The notes under the pieces are model-generated. The model saw only the letters and a program-made list of their open reading frames with translations. It had not been told where the DNA came from and did not search any database. From NCBI GenBank assembly GCA_950097015.1, contig CATNEN010000005.1, positions 4,331,501-4,395,500 on the forward strand: a stretch of DNA of 64,000 nt. Direction: 5' to 3'. How positions within the stretch are numbered: position 1 is the stretch's first letter; each line of letters begins with the position of its first letter. The position numbers and the translations under genes were made by a program. Of the stretch, positions 12,501 to 24,321 are shown piece by piece. This stretch comes from Macrostomum hystrix. Lineage: Eukaryota; Platyhelminthes; Macrostomidae.

Positions 12501-15500
12501 TTAACGAATATTTGAATTTGAATGAGGTGTTCGTTTATGGAAGATAAATTCTTCCATAGGAAATTCTAACTTTATTACTTAGAGTAGCAATAAAACAGAA
12601 GGACAGATAAAATCTTTTTTCTACATTTTTAATGCATCATGTAATGACGCAATGGTAATTTAGAATGCACCTCATAATAGACATTGATCGAATATCCGAC
12701 GTTTAACAGTTAATCAAATTTGCGGTTTAGAAAATCGGACAATGTAATTAACAACAATACGGTATAGTGCTCATATGAAATGCAAATCAAGAGTGTAAGA
12801 AATCAATTAAAGCTAGGGACAAGGGACACTGCACGCTGGACAAAGACACTTTTATTGACAAAATCTTTGATAATGTTTTAAAAGTGCTTCCTGCCCCTCT
12901 TACCCTTCATGAAAAGCTCTGAAAATACATTGACATTGAATTTCAATGAAGTTTTTATAAATTTATAATAAAAGAATACACTGCAAATTCGACACTCCAT
13001 CCTTCATATTTGAGATATTTTGAGATATTATCAGTTCTGAAAAAAATCATGCAGTTAAAAAAAGCTATTTTCACAGCTCAGAAAAAGAACTTAACACACA
13101 CTTCAATTAAGAACTATAAATGACACAGGTTCAATAAATTAAGAAGTTTTAGCTGCAATTAAAAAATGTCCTTACCTGGGAACAGGTCGTTAATGAGTGA
13201 CAGAAACAGCGGTTCGTCTTGGTCGACCAGTTTGGACAGGTTCATGTCCCGCAGCACCCGCATGACCGTTGTCTGCTCAGTGTCGTTAGGATTCGAGCGT
13301 TTAACAGCGCCCAGGGTTCGCAATACCGACAGAATGTTGCGCAAGCCAAAGTCGTAGTGAACCTGAAGACGGATGTTGACTTCAACTGAGTAAATTGAGC
13401 AGATCTGTTCAAACTTTTCCAAAATTTCAGTTACTAAAATAAGTTTTTATATAGAATCGAGCGATAAGTCACTGAGGTCCTGAACTCAAACCAGCGGCGG
13501 AGAAGATGCGGAGAGAAGGCTTCGGTGCTTGTGGCACAATTTACACCCATTGACAATGAGAAAGTCAGGTAGATGTACACACCTGTGAGTTTGTGCTTGG
13601 TTCAGGCGTCAACGAAATCCTCACTTACTGGCAGTTAATTTTTGCCTAATCGTTACCAGTGCCTTATTAGAAAGCTACACTTATTTCATAATAAAATATT
13701 TTTCATATAAGAAAAACTCCTTGAGAAGTACTCGTAGTAGTTTAATTTTAGTGACAAAATTCATGTCATTAATTTTAATAGTTTCACATCGGTTTCAATT
13801 CTCACCTGCTTCGTGAGCTGCTCCTCGCACAGCTTGTAAAGCGTGAAGAACTTTCTGGCCAGCACAACGTTGTCGATGAAGCCGACGGAAGCCAGCTTCA
13901 CTCGGATGATAATCTGCCTGTCTGGCACCATCATGGCCACGGTGCGGAAGTTGATCTTCAGGTTCTCGGGCAGCTCCTGACGTCCAGCATAGCCCGGGTT
14001 CATGGTCAGGAAGATGCCGAACTCCGGGTTCATCTCCACCAGGTCACCGTCGGTGAAGATGAACTGCTTCTTCCGCTCCTTCTTGCAGGTGAGCACAATG
14101 GCGATCTGCTGAGCCGCCACGGACAGCACCGGCAGCTCGATGCGGTTGAACTCGTCGAAGCAGCCCCAGCTGCCCGACTGCGCCAAGCCCTGGTGAGATT
14201 AGCGACACCAAATCGAAGTTGAGTTAGAACTAGTCGGGTTCAGATAAAAAAGTCAACAATCTGAAAAGTTCTCTTACCTTGTAGATGCGACCGAGACCGC
14301 GGAAGTCCATCTGGTCTGAGCAGTTGAACACTACGACGTACTTGCCCAGACAGCGGCCCATGTCCTTGGTGGTCTCTGTCTTGCCAGTACCAGCGGGTCC
14401 CGCCGGCGCGCCGCCCATCGACATTCCCAGGGCCTGCGACAGCGTGATGTAGCAGCGATCAGTCAGCGGCGTAATGACCAAACGCTCGGTGCAACCCAGG
14501 AACTCGTTCTGATAGTCGAAGTCCACATCCGTGATGCTAATCAGGCACTTGTCGGTGTCCTCAACAAAGTAGAAGCGAGTCTGCTTTAGCCACTCGAAGT
14601 CTGACGGCGACTTAATATGCAGTTTGCAAAGATCGTCAAAAATGTCACGCTGATGCACGTGAATTGTAATCAGCGTCTCGAATTTCGTTCGCTCGACCTT
14701 GCTGAGCTCTCGCGTTGTCTGCTGAATGAGCAGATTTAGCAAGTCCAAAAAGCCTTGGTTAGTGCTGGCCATGGCTTTTTTGTCAGACTTGGCAACATTC
14801 AAAGCTTCGGTTGAGTCTCGCGTCCAGATCAGCTGAATGCCAAGTAGGCCAATCTGCGCCGGGAACATGTCGAGGAACTCCAAGATCTGGAAATTCTGGT
14901 CGCTGATGGCCATGTAGGCCGTGCGGATCACGCCATGTAGAGAGCGCTGACTCTGCTGCATCAGCGTCATCAGCCAGACCTCGACGTTGCCCTCAGCTCT
15001 TACTGGCTTCTCCAGTTCAAGTTGCTCACCTTCGCTTGAGTAGCAGGTTGTAATGAGTTCGTACTGCTTCTCGTGGAACTTCACTGTCTTGATGTTGTCA
15101 AAGATGGAGAGCAGGTGAGCCTGAATTGTGTGGGGATCCGAGGCCTGACCCAGGATCTCCAGCAAGGCCGGGTCCGACACGAAGAAGAAGCGAGGGAACA
15201 GAAGGCGCTTCTTCTCCAGGTAGCCGGTGAGCGACTTCTGGCAGAGCTCGAGCTGCTCCAGTAGGTGCGGCAGCAGCTGTGCTAAAGTTTCGTCACCAAC
15301 GCAGCACTGGATGACGTTAGTTGTCTCATGGGCTCTGGTCATTATCTTGATCCAGCTCTTGTCAATGTTGCTGAATCGCTTCGCCTCTTTTGGTAGTTGC
15401 TTCGCAATGTCGCCTCCTACAAACACAGCCTCCAGGTACACCCACAGGTTCTGGACTGTCATCCACTGCTCGATGATTTCTGAGCTATTGGACAGATTGC

Positions 15501-18500
15501 TCACCCATTGTTGAATGAGCTTTTTAAACGGCGCATTGTAGCGATTGCTCAGCAGAGAGCTAAGTACCATAAGTGAGTCCTCCATAAAGCTGATGATTTC
15601 GCTAGTGTGGTCTCCGCGCAGAAGCAATTCACCTCGGTTCTTGAAGGTGCCGAACTTGAACTCGTGGCTGTTCCATTCGGCAATCACATTCTTTAGCTTG
15701 GCCTCGATATCCTTCTCCTTGCCAGCGCTGATGCAAATGTCTTCAATCTCCTCTTTGTGCTTGAGTAGAGGCGCTTCAAGAATGTTCCTAAGCGTAAATC
15801 CATCGCTTTCCACCTCGAAGTTGTGCTTGGTGAGGTCGGACATTCGCTGCCAGTGCCGGGGCTTCATTGCTTTGTTAGTCATCAGCTCCAGCAGTGGAAC
15901 CATTTCATTAAAGTCGTCGATGGTCTTGCTCAGATCTGCGTACGCTGGCCAGTCTTTCAGAGCCTTAGGCAGCTTGCGGCAGCGGTTCTGGAATTCCTGC
16001 AGCTCGCTGCTTATTTTCTCAATGTCCACCTCTGTGAACAGAATGTCATAGTAGCCATTGACGGTATTGATAACGTCATTGTACAGACTGTAAAGCTTTG
16101 TCAGCAGGTTGAGTTCTTTCTTGATCTTGTGCAGCTCGGGGTAGTCGCTGACTGACAAGCCAAACAGCTCCTCGCCGCCAGTGTAAGTGATGAACTTTCG
16201 GTGCAAATTGTCGAACCTGTTCTGGAAGATAACCAGCCGGTCCGAAGCCTCTCTGGGTGGCACTCCGGGCACCATGGGACCGCTGCTGCCATAGTCCGAG
16301 TAGAAATCTGTACAATCCTGCTTGAAGATGATCACCTCTTGAACCAGATTGTCCCTGAAGTCGGTCTGGATGGTGACCAGATGGTTCTGAACTTCGATAC
16401 CATGGGCACGGAGTTTCTCCCAAGTGTAGCGCAGTGTATCAACTCTCTCTGCCTCTTCTTTGGGCACTGGAAGTTCATGCTTAAGCAGCATGGCGTAGGA
16501 CTCCTCGATGGGTGAAATTCCCATGTCAATTCGGATCTCATTTTCGCGGATGTCCTTCAGAGCTGCCATGGCGATGCGAATGTCGTCTAGATCCTTGATT
16601 GGCCGACTTAGCTTCTTTTCAATGTCTTCCATGAATGCGAAAAACTCTTCCATCTCAGACTTGTACTTTAGATTGCAGGATCGTCCGAACATCAGTCGCC
16701 AGGCTTTGGTCTCGGTTGCGAGACCGAGTTTGAGCCGCTCTGTGAAAATAGCTATCGGTCCACAATCGTAGGATTGTGGCTCTGCATTGATCGTTTCTTC
16801 CTTCTGCTCAAACTCCAAGATCTTAGCCTCGTACTCTCCTAGGCGGGGCGACTGCTTGACGAATTCCTGCAGGGCCTCGTCGCGGTTCTGCTCCCAGATG
16901 TAACGATAGATGTAGAACCGCTCCATTGCGCTTAAAACGGCTTTCTTCTGGCTATTGATGGCTGCCGAGAGGAGCGAGGCTAACTTGGCCACTTCTTTGT
17001 TCTCGGAGACGCTCTTGTAGTAATTGTTGGCCTGCAGCTGGACGGCGTACTGAGAGGTAGCTTCGTCACTTTCTGTTCTGCCTCGATGGGAGCGGAACCC
17101 GGCCCGCGAGGTGGCCCCATCAGACTGGCCCGAGACGTCCGTGTGGGCCACACTGGCAGCGATGCTTGGCCTGCGCGCATCCGAGCGAGCGGTTGTCACC
17201 TCGCCGTCGAAATCAAAGTCGTCCTCGTCGTATTTGTACTTGTCTCGAGAAGTCTTACGCTCCTTGGACCACTGCGAGACTCCTTTGCTAACGTTGATGA
17301 TGCAGTGGCATGCCTTATTGACGCACTGCTGCACCTCCTCAGTGGTTGGGTGCATCGCCACTTGTGGAATGGCCAGCGTGGCGAAGCAACGGAAAAAGGG
17401 GCGCTGCGCGTTTGCCGCCTTATCGTACGAGATCAGCGTTGTAGCGGAAATTCTCTTTCGAAGCGCCTCCAGAGTGTTCTTGGTCACTTTGACAATGGCG
17501 TCCATATTTCGGTGATTGAAATGATTTAACAGCTCCATAGCAGCCTCCTCGATCTGCTCTTTCTCGTCCTTCTTCCTTCGTCCGCCCAATGGCGCTTGAC
17601 GCTCTCCAGCGCTTTCCACATCCCGCTGATGCTCTTCGGTCTCCTCCGCGCCGAGCTCAGACCTGTCATCATCATCTTGATCTTCACCAACCAGCATGTT
17701 GATGAGCTCGTTGACAGCCTCTTCGACATTGACACTCTTCACCTGCAGCAACTGGGCTCCCTTCTGACAGAGGCTTTGTGTGCGCTCAACGAAGGCATCA
17801 ATAGTCCAGGGCTCATTGTCGGGCAGCTCACACAGCGCTACATTGGCCATTTCTTCAAGCTCGCGGTCAATTCGAAACTCGCGCAGATCTTTGGCGCGAG
17901 CTAGCAGCAAATCAAGTTCACACATGTCGCGGCGAACAACGCGGATGTAGCCGTCGGTGGCAAGGCTCATCCAGTTCAGACTCGTCAGTCCCGGCTCCAG
18001 CGCTCGCTTGAGTCGTCCTAGCCTAGGACCCATCAGCGGTTCGTACTCCGGCGGAACAGTGCCCAGGAGACGGTGATAATCCTCAATCATCGAAGTCAGC
18101 TCATCGTAGTGCCTCTTTATTGTTGCCTGACGAGCCCTCAGGTGCTGCGCTGCCAGCGGGACGTCCATTCCTAAGCGAGCCATCAGCTCAGTTTCACGAA
18201 TGAGTGTCAGAATTTCCGGGTCCAGATTAACAAACAGTCGCTTCGACTCCGGATGTCGGACCAGCAGCGAGGCCTTGAGACCGTCCTGAGCAGTTTGCAC
18301 CTGCTTTATCCACGCCCTGTGGTAGAGCATCTCGAACGCTACAAGAGCTTCTGCTAGCTTGTTGTAGTTCTTTACCAGCTTCTTTCCGTCTGAGCTCTGT
18401 AGCAGTTGAGGCATCTTCTTGAATAGCACCATAGGCTCTTCGATTCGACGGAACAGTTGGCGGGCCCAGCAGATTTTGCCACCGATCGGAGGTAGGTCTC

Positions 18501-21500
18501 GCGCGATCGGCGGGTCGTCCTTATTCTTGTTGTAGATTCGCACGGCCGCCTCTAGCTCTTTGCCGTAGAACGCCAGAATCTTCTGATATTTCTCGTCGAT
18601 GCCCAGGCGAGGTATTTTCAGGCGCTCGAAACGCTTCAGCGTTTGGATGGCGCGCTGAGAGCTTGTGAGCTTCTCGAACCTGCTGTCCATGAAGGCTTGA
18701 ATGCTGCCCTGAATAGTAAAAATAGTAAGCACGGAGCGTAAATGTATGCGTCAGCAAAGTACAGTTTATTCACAAGAAACTTGTTTCTCCAAAAGCTTAC
18801 TTGCAGTTCCTGAATTTGTCTCTTAAAATCTTCAAAATCGTTGTCAAAGTCAGTTCTACGCTGATCCAAGAAGTCGTAGGGCTTCTTCTTTAGGCCGACC
18901 ACAATGACATTGAACTTGGCGGCCATCATTTCCATGCCCTCGATCTTGGAATCAGCCAAGTGGGCGAATAGCTCCATCGTCTGGAACATTTCAATGATCT
19001 TCTTTAGCCGACGGCAGAAGGTGTCGAACTTGCCAAAGATGTACATCTCGGAGAACTCAAATCGCTTCTCGCCTGGCATCTGCTCGAGCTTCTGCTTGGT
19101 TCTCTGGAAGCAGGCCTGATACTCTTCGTTGAGCCGGATGCAATCCTTAAGCCTGGAAATCACCTCGCCAGCTGGTTGCGACCAGATCGTCTCTGTGCCA
19201 CCGTGGCTAATGTAGCTCTTGCAGGCCGTTATCATCTGATTGGTCACCTTAACGAAGAGTGACGTCATTCGCTCGGAAGTGTTGTAGTAGCGCGAGATGC
19301 TGTGGATCATTCGGATGCCGTTGATCAGCTTGGGGATCATGTCCACCATCTTCACTGGGTCGCTGTGGTACAGTGGCATGCAGTGCTCGTCCAGAGTGTA
19401 CAGGAACTTCACGTTGTCCTTGGCCTCGTTGGCGTTATCTGTGATTCGTCGGTCCATCTCAAACCAGATCTGCAAAGACGATGGATTATTCTTCCCTTGC
19501 TACTGTTAGTAATATTCTTCTCGCTTGTTGCGCCTAAATTATGAATCGCATTCCAGTGTGAAATTGCTTCTTCTAACTTCTAAAAACTAACCTAGCAACT
19601 ATTTTGGTTGCTAGGTGAATTTCTATGCAGGAAATACTTTCCCCATGATGATGAGAATACTGAATGGGTTGGGCATTGACACAGAGAGATAAACTGGCGC
19701 GCATGCATCCAACTCTGGGGCGATCTGTACAGTCATGCTCCAAGAAGAACAGCTCCACAACCCCAAACACAATCGATACTCCAAAATACTCTTCTGCATG
19801 AGAATAGCCGCCAGCAGCAGTTGTCATGGAGGAGCTGTGGGGTGGCTACGTACCTGCGTACCCACGCTCTGAGCGACGCATTAAGTTTAGGATCTGCTGG
19901 ACGGAGGGAAGAGTTGGGCAAGAACAGCTGGGGGAGAGGTCTCAAAAACGCTGTCATGGCAACGCAACTGGCTCAGACTTCTGATTTCTTCTCCCATTTT
20001 TCATCGTGTTTAGTAGCTGCATTATGGCGCTGACTGGAAGCACTTTTAGCTCAAGAAGGGGACAATGGTATGAGTGCGCCGATTTGAAAATCACTTCTTT
20101 ATTAAGAGACGCTTTGGGGCGTAAAGAATTGCAGGATATCCTGGCATGTGACCAGCACAGCTACTTGTTCCATTTGGGATATTTGGGGATGAAAGAGAAG
20201 AATCCAAATGGCTTATTAGCAAAAAATCTAACTAACCTTCAAAGACTTTGACTTGGCGGCGTTTAGAACACCCAAGACCTGTTTGACGTCTGAAGATTTG
20301 AGTTGGTCCAGCAGATAATTGAACTTGGCCATGCGCCTCTTCCAGTATTCGAGCTCTGCGCGAGGTCCGACATTATCGGCCTCCCGACGAATTTGCTCAG
20401 TCTCGGCCAGGACCTGCTCGATCTGCTTCATCCAGCTGGCTGCGCATTCCTCAACGGCTGCCAGACTATCCGCCTGCGATGCAGCCTGGTTGATGTCCGT
20501 GAAGGTCTTCAGGCGCTTCAGATCGAAACCGGTGCAGGGTTTTAGAACCACGCGATCGTTGATAGTTTCTTGAGCGTCTGGGTGGAGCGGAAAGGCAAAG
20601 TAAAACTTGCGATCAGCATCTCATTTCAGTTTCTTGCAAATCCTAGCGAAAACGTCTGTCTGTTTTAGTTTCATCGAGGAGAACAGCGCTCGTATCGCGT
20701 CAATTGACGAAATTTGTCAATCTCAAGTACGAGTAATTATCTGCTACGGCCTGTCAATAGAATAGAATAATATTTACAAAATATGATCACCCCAGTTACT
20801 GTAAGCTGCGAATGTCTACTCAGCTTTTTCATCGTCTGGCAGGGTATTTAGGCCATTCGTGAGTGCATGAGTGTAAGTAGAACAGAGGTCCCAATTAAAA
20901 AATCTACTGCTTTAAGAATATTCACCAATCTACTTCATTTTCGACCAAAAACTTTTACTGATGACATCAAAACGACTCCTGGACAACCTAGACGATGTGT
21001 ACTCGTAGATGAAAAGTCTAAGCCAGGATGACTTAAAACATAATTAGCTACTCAAAGCTACTCACTATTGAGCATGTTGACGAAGTTCTCCAGCCCATTT
21101 AGAAACTGCTCTCTTGCGTGCTCCTGACACTCTAGCTGGCCCCAGCCACCACCTTGTAGTTCTCGAAGCTGCGGCACCAGCACGGTCGACAGGACCTGCT
21201 CGACTCCGCGCAGAATGCCATCGGACCCGTCGATGCTGAAGAAGGTGACATCGCGCGAGATGTTGGCCTCGGTGATCGCCTGCTGACTGTCGGCGCGCAT
21301 GAAGACGGCGCAGGGACCGCGGATGGGCGCTGAGCGACCGTCGGAGACGAAGATGCGCGGCTTTTGAGCACGAGTAGACTTGGTCCCCGGCTGGCCAATG
21401 CGGATCTGGTCAGCTGCTTTGAGTTGGAACGAGATACGTAATTGTAATACGTAATACGAGATTACGCTCGTAATTGTTCTATTACTCACTCTGAAAATAT

Positions 21501-22891
21501 TTTTAGTCACAGTAATGTGAAAGTATGACAGCAATCTATTTTTTACGGAACCATCGTGATTGTTTCGTGCGAAGTTGCGCACGTTGAAAGTGCAGAGCAA
21601 TAAAATAGTTTACAGTCTTCATTTTAACTTTCGGTTTCTTATTAAATTACTTGAACCTTCTTACTGCTAGTACATGACGTGATTGAAGAGTCGTTTCGGA
21701 TTTTGTGAATTTCATGACGAATAAAAAGATCGGTGAGTGTTAATTAACAGTCTCAAATTTAGAGTATTAAGGCTTGCAAAAGTGCCAAAAGTTACCGAGT
21801 CCAATTCGATTGGGCTAAAATGCCATTCATTAAAAATGTTAGATATATACATCAGAAATCAGGATAAGTTTGAGTATGGTGCCTTCAGATTGATTGAGAA
21901 GTGGGAACTCACGTCCTTCCCTGTCCAGATCAGGCTCCTGGTAATGCACAAGAATTTTGCACGGGCCGCCAGCGGCAAAGAAGTGCTCCATCTGGTCCAC
22001 ATTGTTCCCATCGAGGATGCCGTCTTCAACTTCGGCCTTATCCAGGCAGTAAAAGTCCGCCACCTGGGCCAGCAGGTGATGGTGGCGCTCATCCAGACGA
22101 TGCCGTCTGGCTTCCCGTTCCTCTTTGAGCTTTTGCTGTTGGCGGGTTAATAATTAATATTAAGAGATAAAAAATGATCAGAATTTATACTTTTATTTAC
22201 CTTTTATCGATTTTTTCTTATTACAGATAACATTTTTGTTATAATGTTGTAATATAATATTATACTAGATGACTCTAACAAACTTAAAATTATTTTATAA
22301 GCGGTAGTTAGTCAGAATTAAAAAAAACTGCGAAATTGCCAATTTCCAGGTTGCCAAGTAAAATAAAATATCCTTGAAATTATCTTTGAATTCACAATTA
22401 ATTTATTATTATTTCTACTTTGAGATACGATCAACTATGGCCTATTTTTCGTTGAATCTGTAAAAAATTAGGCTTAATTGCTTTTTAAAATGTCTAAACT
22501 AACCAATAAATTTTACCCATGGAGTCTAATCATAATTCTGTTTATGTTTTAAGTGTGCATACAATTTTATTAAAATCCAGAATGTATTTGATCATCTCCC
22601 TTAGGACATTTAACTCTGAAGTTTATAATTTAAGCGAAGCAAAACTTAACGTTTTTTGCTTTGAATGAAACACTCTTAATTCTAATTTCAAATCGGAGAT
22701 CAGTTTGTATAATTCATATCTAAATATACAAATTAAATGTAATTTTTAATGTAAAGTCGCTCAGTTTATGATTGATTTCGTCTCACCTGTTTCTCCTTCA
22801 TGTTCTCTCCGGATGTCAGGACTGAGACTCGAGCTTTGCCCTTCTGGGCGCTGCCCGTTCGCTTCCCCTGATCAGTGTCTCCTCCTGGCAT
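4348..22891 (-). CDS. DNAH5: Axonemal outer-arm dynein heavy chain, DNAH5 type, complete, 12 exons
   Basis: Motor subunit of the ciliary outer dynein arm; it couples ATP hydrolysis to sliding on microtubule doublets. The twelve exons sum to 13,926 nt (4,641 residues plus stop), close to the roughly 4,620 of human DNAH5, and every splice phase matches. N-terminal tail about 1-1500; linker about 1500-1850. AAA1 P-loop GPAGTGKT about 2000, with Walker B CFDEFNR after 2041. AAA2 GPSGAGKT about 2282; AAA3 GEQGTAKT about 2608; AAA4 GVGGSGKQS about 2971. Stalk coiled coils lie about 3212-3315 and 3442-3528, with the microtubule-binding tip between. AAA5, AAA6 and the C-terminal domain end in ALLCDVM. 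All four P-loops are intact, so the gene looks functional. DNAH8 is the close paralogue; tail similarity favours DNAH5 or the pre-duplication DNAH5/8 form. A possible poly(A) signal, ATTAAA on the minus strand, lies near 4217-4222. Confidence 0.97.
9667..9736 (-). CDS. DNAH5: DNAH5 exon 11 (70 bp)
   Basis: Acceptor TTTGCATTTCAG, donor GTATGT. Encodes [20 protein letters not shown], the acidic linker before AAA4. Phase 2 in and phase 0 out. Confidence 0.92.
10271..10393 (-). CDS. DNAH5: DNAH5 exon 10 (GC donor)
   Basis: Acceptor TTTTTCAG, phase 2 in and phase 2 out. Encodes [20 protein letters not shown] through FFVDFLR. The junction FLR|DAPEA, conserved in DNAH5, requires the exon to end at CTCAG|GCAAGA, a GC donor. 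No GT lies in a usable position. Confidence 0.88.
10485..12348 (-). CDS. DNAH5: DNAH5 exon 9 (AAA2 and AAA3)
   Basis: 1,864 bp, with acceptor CATCCGCAG, donor GTTAGG, phase 1 in and phase 2 out. AAA2 P-loop GPSGAGKT with [22 protein letters not shown]3 P-loop GEQGTAKT with [19 protein letters not shown]. An in-frame ATG 5' of the acceptor is intronic, because homology starts at IQLDKAGYP. Confidence 0.96.
12349..13175 (-). other. DNAH5 intron 8
   Basis: AT-rich, with no repeats or coding signal that I can name beyond the splice sites. Confidence 0.7.
13176..13362 (-). CDS. DNAH5: DNAH5 exon 8 (AAA1 to AAA2)
   Basis: Acceptor CGTCTTCAG, donor GTAAGG, phase 0 in and phase 1 out. Encodes [19 protein letters not shown] and [19 protein letters not shown]. 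The frame stays open upstream into the intron, but the conserved junction KQ|VHYD fixes the start. Confidence 0.95.
13363..13805 (-). other. DNAH5 intron 7, contains a SINE A fragment
   Basis: Intronic by homology. The plus-strand text at about 13495-13620 matches the body of SINE family A (GGAGAGAAGGCTTCGGTGCT, then GATGAGAAAGTCAGG-like and TGTACACACCTGTG). Confidence 0.6.
13495..13620 (+). repeat. SINE family A, internal fragment
   Basis: Shares the body and tail segments of the family (GGAGAGAAGGCTT, AATGAGAAAGTCAGGTAGAT, TGTACACACCTGTG) but lacks the tRNA-like head and the end. Confidence 0.55.
13806..14189 (-). CDS. DNAH5: DNAH5 exon 7 (AAA1 Walker B)
   Basis: Acceptor TCTCACCAG, donor GTGAGA, phase 0 at both ends. 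Encodes [17 protein letters not shown] (AAA1 Walker B), [16 protein letters not shown] and [19 protein letters not shown]. Confidence 0.96.
14278..18708 (-). CDS. DNAH5: DNAH5 exon 6 (4,431 bp; tail, linker, start of AAA1)
   Basis: A single exon of 1,477 codons, phase 0 at both ends, with acceptor TACTATTCAG and donor GTAAGA. It covers the rest of the tail, the linker and the AAA1 P-loop [16 protein letters not shown]. Two charged, poorly conserved inserts are seen: about residues 900-950 (Asp/Glu/Lys-rich) and about 1047-1120 (Ser/Arg/Asp-rich, containing RRPS). Confidence 0.97.
18801..19469 (-). CDS. DNAH5: DNAH5 exon 5 (residues 341-563)
   Basis: Acceptor CTTTGCAG, donor GTAAGC, phase 0 at both ends. 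Encodes [39 protein letters not shown] and [20 protein letters not shown] of the heavy-chain N1 tail domain. Confidence 0.95.
19470..20236 (-). other. DNAH5 intron 4
   Basis: No coding or repeat identity recognised. It contains a 9-bp perfect hairpin at 19591-19615 (CCTAGCAAC ... GTTGCTAGG). Short frames here do not resemble dynein. Confidence 0.55.
20237..20577 (-). CDS. DNAH5: DNAH5 exon 4 (residues 227-340)
   Basis: Acceptor CCACCCAG, donor GTTAGT. Encodes the tail segment with [20 protein letters not shown] and [11 protein letters not shown], strongly conserved in DNAH5-type heavy chains. Phase 1 in, phase 0 out. Confidence 0.92.
20578..21065 (-). other. DNAH5 intron 3
   Basis: AT-rich intron; nothing else recognised. 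Confidence 0.6.
21066..21416 (-). CDS. DNAH5: DNAH5 exon 3 (residues 110-226)
   Basis: Encodes the early tail, including [20 protein letters not shown] and WGQLE. The acceptor is a tandem NAGNAG-type site (AAGCAG), so the exon may start at 21416 or 21413; both keep frame and differ by one residue. Ends in phase 1 at GTGAGT. Confidence 0.9.
21417..22786 (-). other. DNAH5 introns 1 and 2 around exon 2
   Basis: Outside exon 2 (21913-22135) the sequence is AT-rich with no recognised element. Confidence 0.6.
21913..22135 (-). CDS. DNAH5: DNAH5 exon 2 (residues 36-109)
   Basis: Acceptor CCGCCAACAG, donor GTGAGT, phase 0 in and phase 1 out. It encodes a Lys/Arg/His-rich helix, then [18 protein letters not shown], which is typical of the DNAH5 N-terminus. 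Confidence 0.85.
22787..22891 (-). CDS. DNAH5: DNAH5 exon 1 (start codon, residues 1-35)
   Basis: ATG at 22891-22889 followed by a Gly/Lys-rich N-terminus ([10 protein letters not shown]...), ending ...MKEKQ in phase 0 at donor GTGAGA. Dynein tails of this class begin with a similar short basic segment. It is linked to exon 2 by phase and by continuation into [11 protein letters not shown]. Confidence 0.8.
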
Positions 22892-24321
22892 AACACTATT
22901 TTATTCAACACTGCATCAGATATTGTTACCTTTTTATGGAATTTTTTAAAGTAATGTTTGTTGCCGTAAAATGTTACTTCAGAATTAATATCCGCGATGC
23001 TCTTAAATACTAAATCAATACGTTGCCTTGGTTGCGTTATTTAAAACAAAAAAGAAATTCTAATATAACTATGCATAATGCTATCTTAGTTTAGATATAA
23101 AGTGCTTCTAAAATAATATTTTTTTATTAAAATCTGCTTAAGACAATACTAAAATCAGGGATCTTAATTTCCGCGCTTGTGTTTTTCAGTTAGAACTAAA
23201 ATAACGTATTTTATAAAAATTTAATAACGTGTTCTTAATTTTTGCTAATTTTACTTGAGACACTTTTTTCATAGAAAAAAAGAACATTTATTCGAAAATT
23301 AGCTGATGTTCATTAAATAAAAACTTTATTTCTAAACACAATCGCTTAAAATTAGCAACACATAATTGCAGAATTATAAAAATTGATCTTTGGTCACCGA
23401 AACGCAAGCTGCGTATTACATTTTTTAAGCGCAGGTCTGAAAACAAAAAAGCAACAAAAAAATCAGTGCTATCACTTGCTCTTTTTAATTCGAATTGTTA
23501 CACGTACATTTGTCTGTTCAATATATATTTATAGTGAACCATGCATTGTTCCATGTATTTTATTTGGCTTACTTGCATTGAAAATTAAATGAATCATACA
23601 AAAAAAAAGATTTTTTTTGTTAACTAGTTTAATTGCCATTATCAGTACTTTTTCATTCATTTAGTTCTGGGAAAGCGTGCATTTGCATAAATAAACGTAG
23701 TCCAAATAGGCTGTTTATTACTTCGCAGTTACAAAACAAATATAATCGCAAACGAAAACTACGAATTAATTAACACCTAGAATGTAATGCCATCTTATTA
23801 ACTAATAACTGTCGTCATAGCTTGAAGTAAGTGTATATTCTATCATACAAGCCCAACACGATTTCTATATGCAAAATAATGTTGAGGTGTTTTTGATTCA
23901 TAGCTTAGAGCGATAATTTTATCACCACTTTATACATGTATACTATAGGAAACCATATGTTAGCTTTCGAAACATTGTGAACTGCGCGACGGAGAACTGT
24001 TTGTGCAGTATGTGAAGTGTTATCTTTTAATTTCTAGCAGCAGAAGATAAGGACAAAATAATTTGGAGGTGCGTTTTGCAATAATTATTACTCTTAGTAT
24101 CAAATGCCAACTGTGTGTAAAAGCTCTAGAAGCATGTGGTTATAATTATTCTAAAGTTTTCTTTTCGAAAAAAATAATTTGTTATAATATTGTTCCTTAT
24201 TTTAAGTTGGGATGAGGGAACTATAAAAGTACTTCTATAGACCAATGCAAGGAGATCTATCAATAACATCTGTAGATGCTTATATTCAGGGGTACTTGAT
24301 GTAGACTCTCTTATATAACCT
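22892..24321. other. Intergenic region upstream of DNAH5, AT-rich
   Basis: The DNAH5 promoter should lie here. On the minus strand a 3'-splice-like CTGATGCAG ends about 22 nt before the DNAH5 ATG, so the 5' UTR may be spliced or trans-spliced. No other gene signal is seen. Confidence 0.4.
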
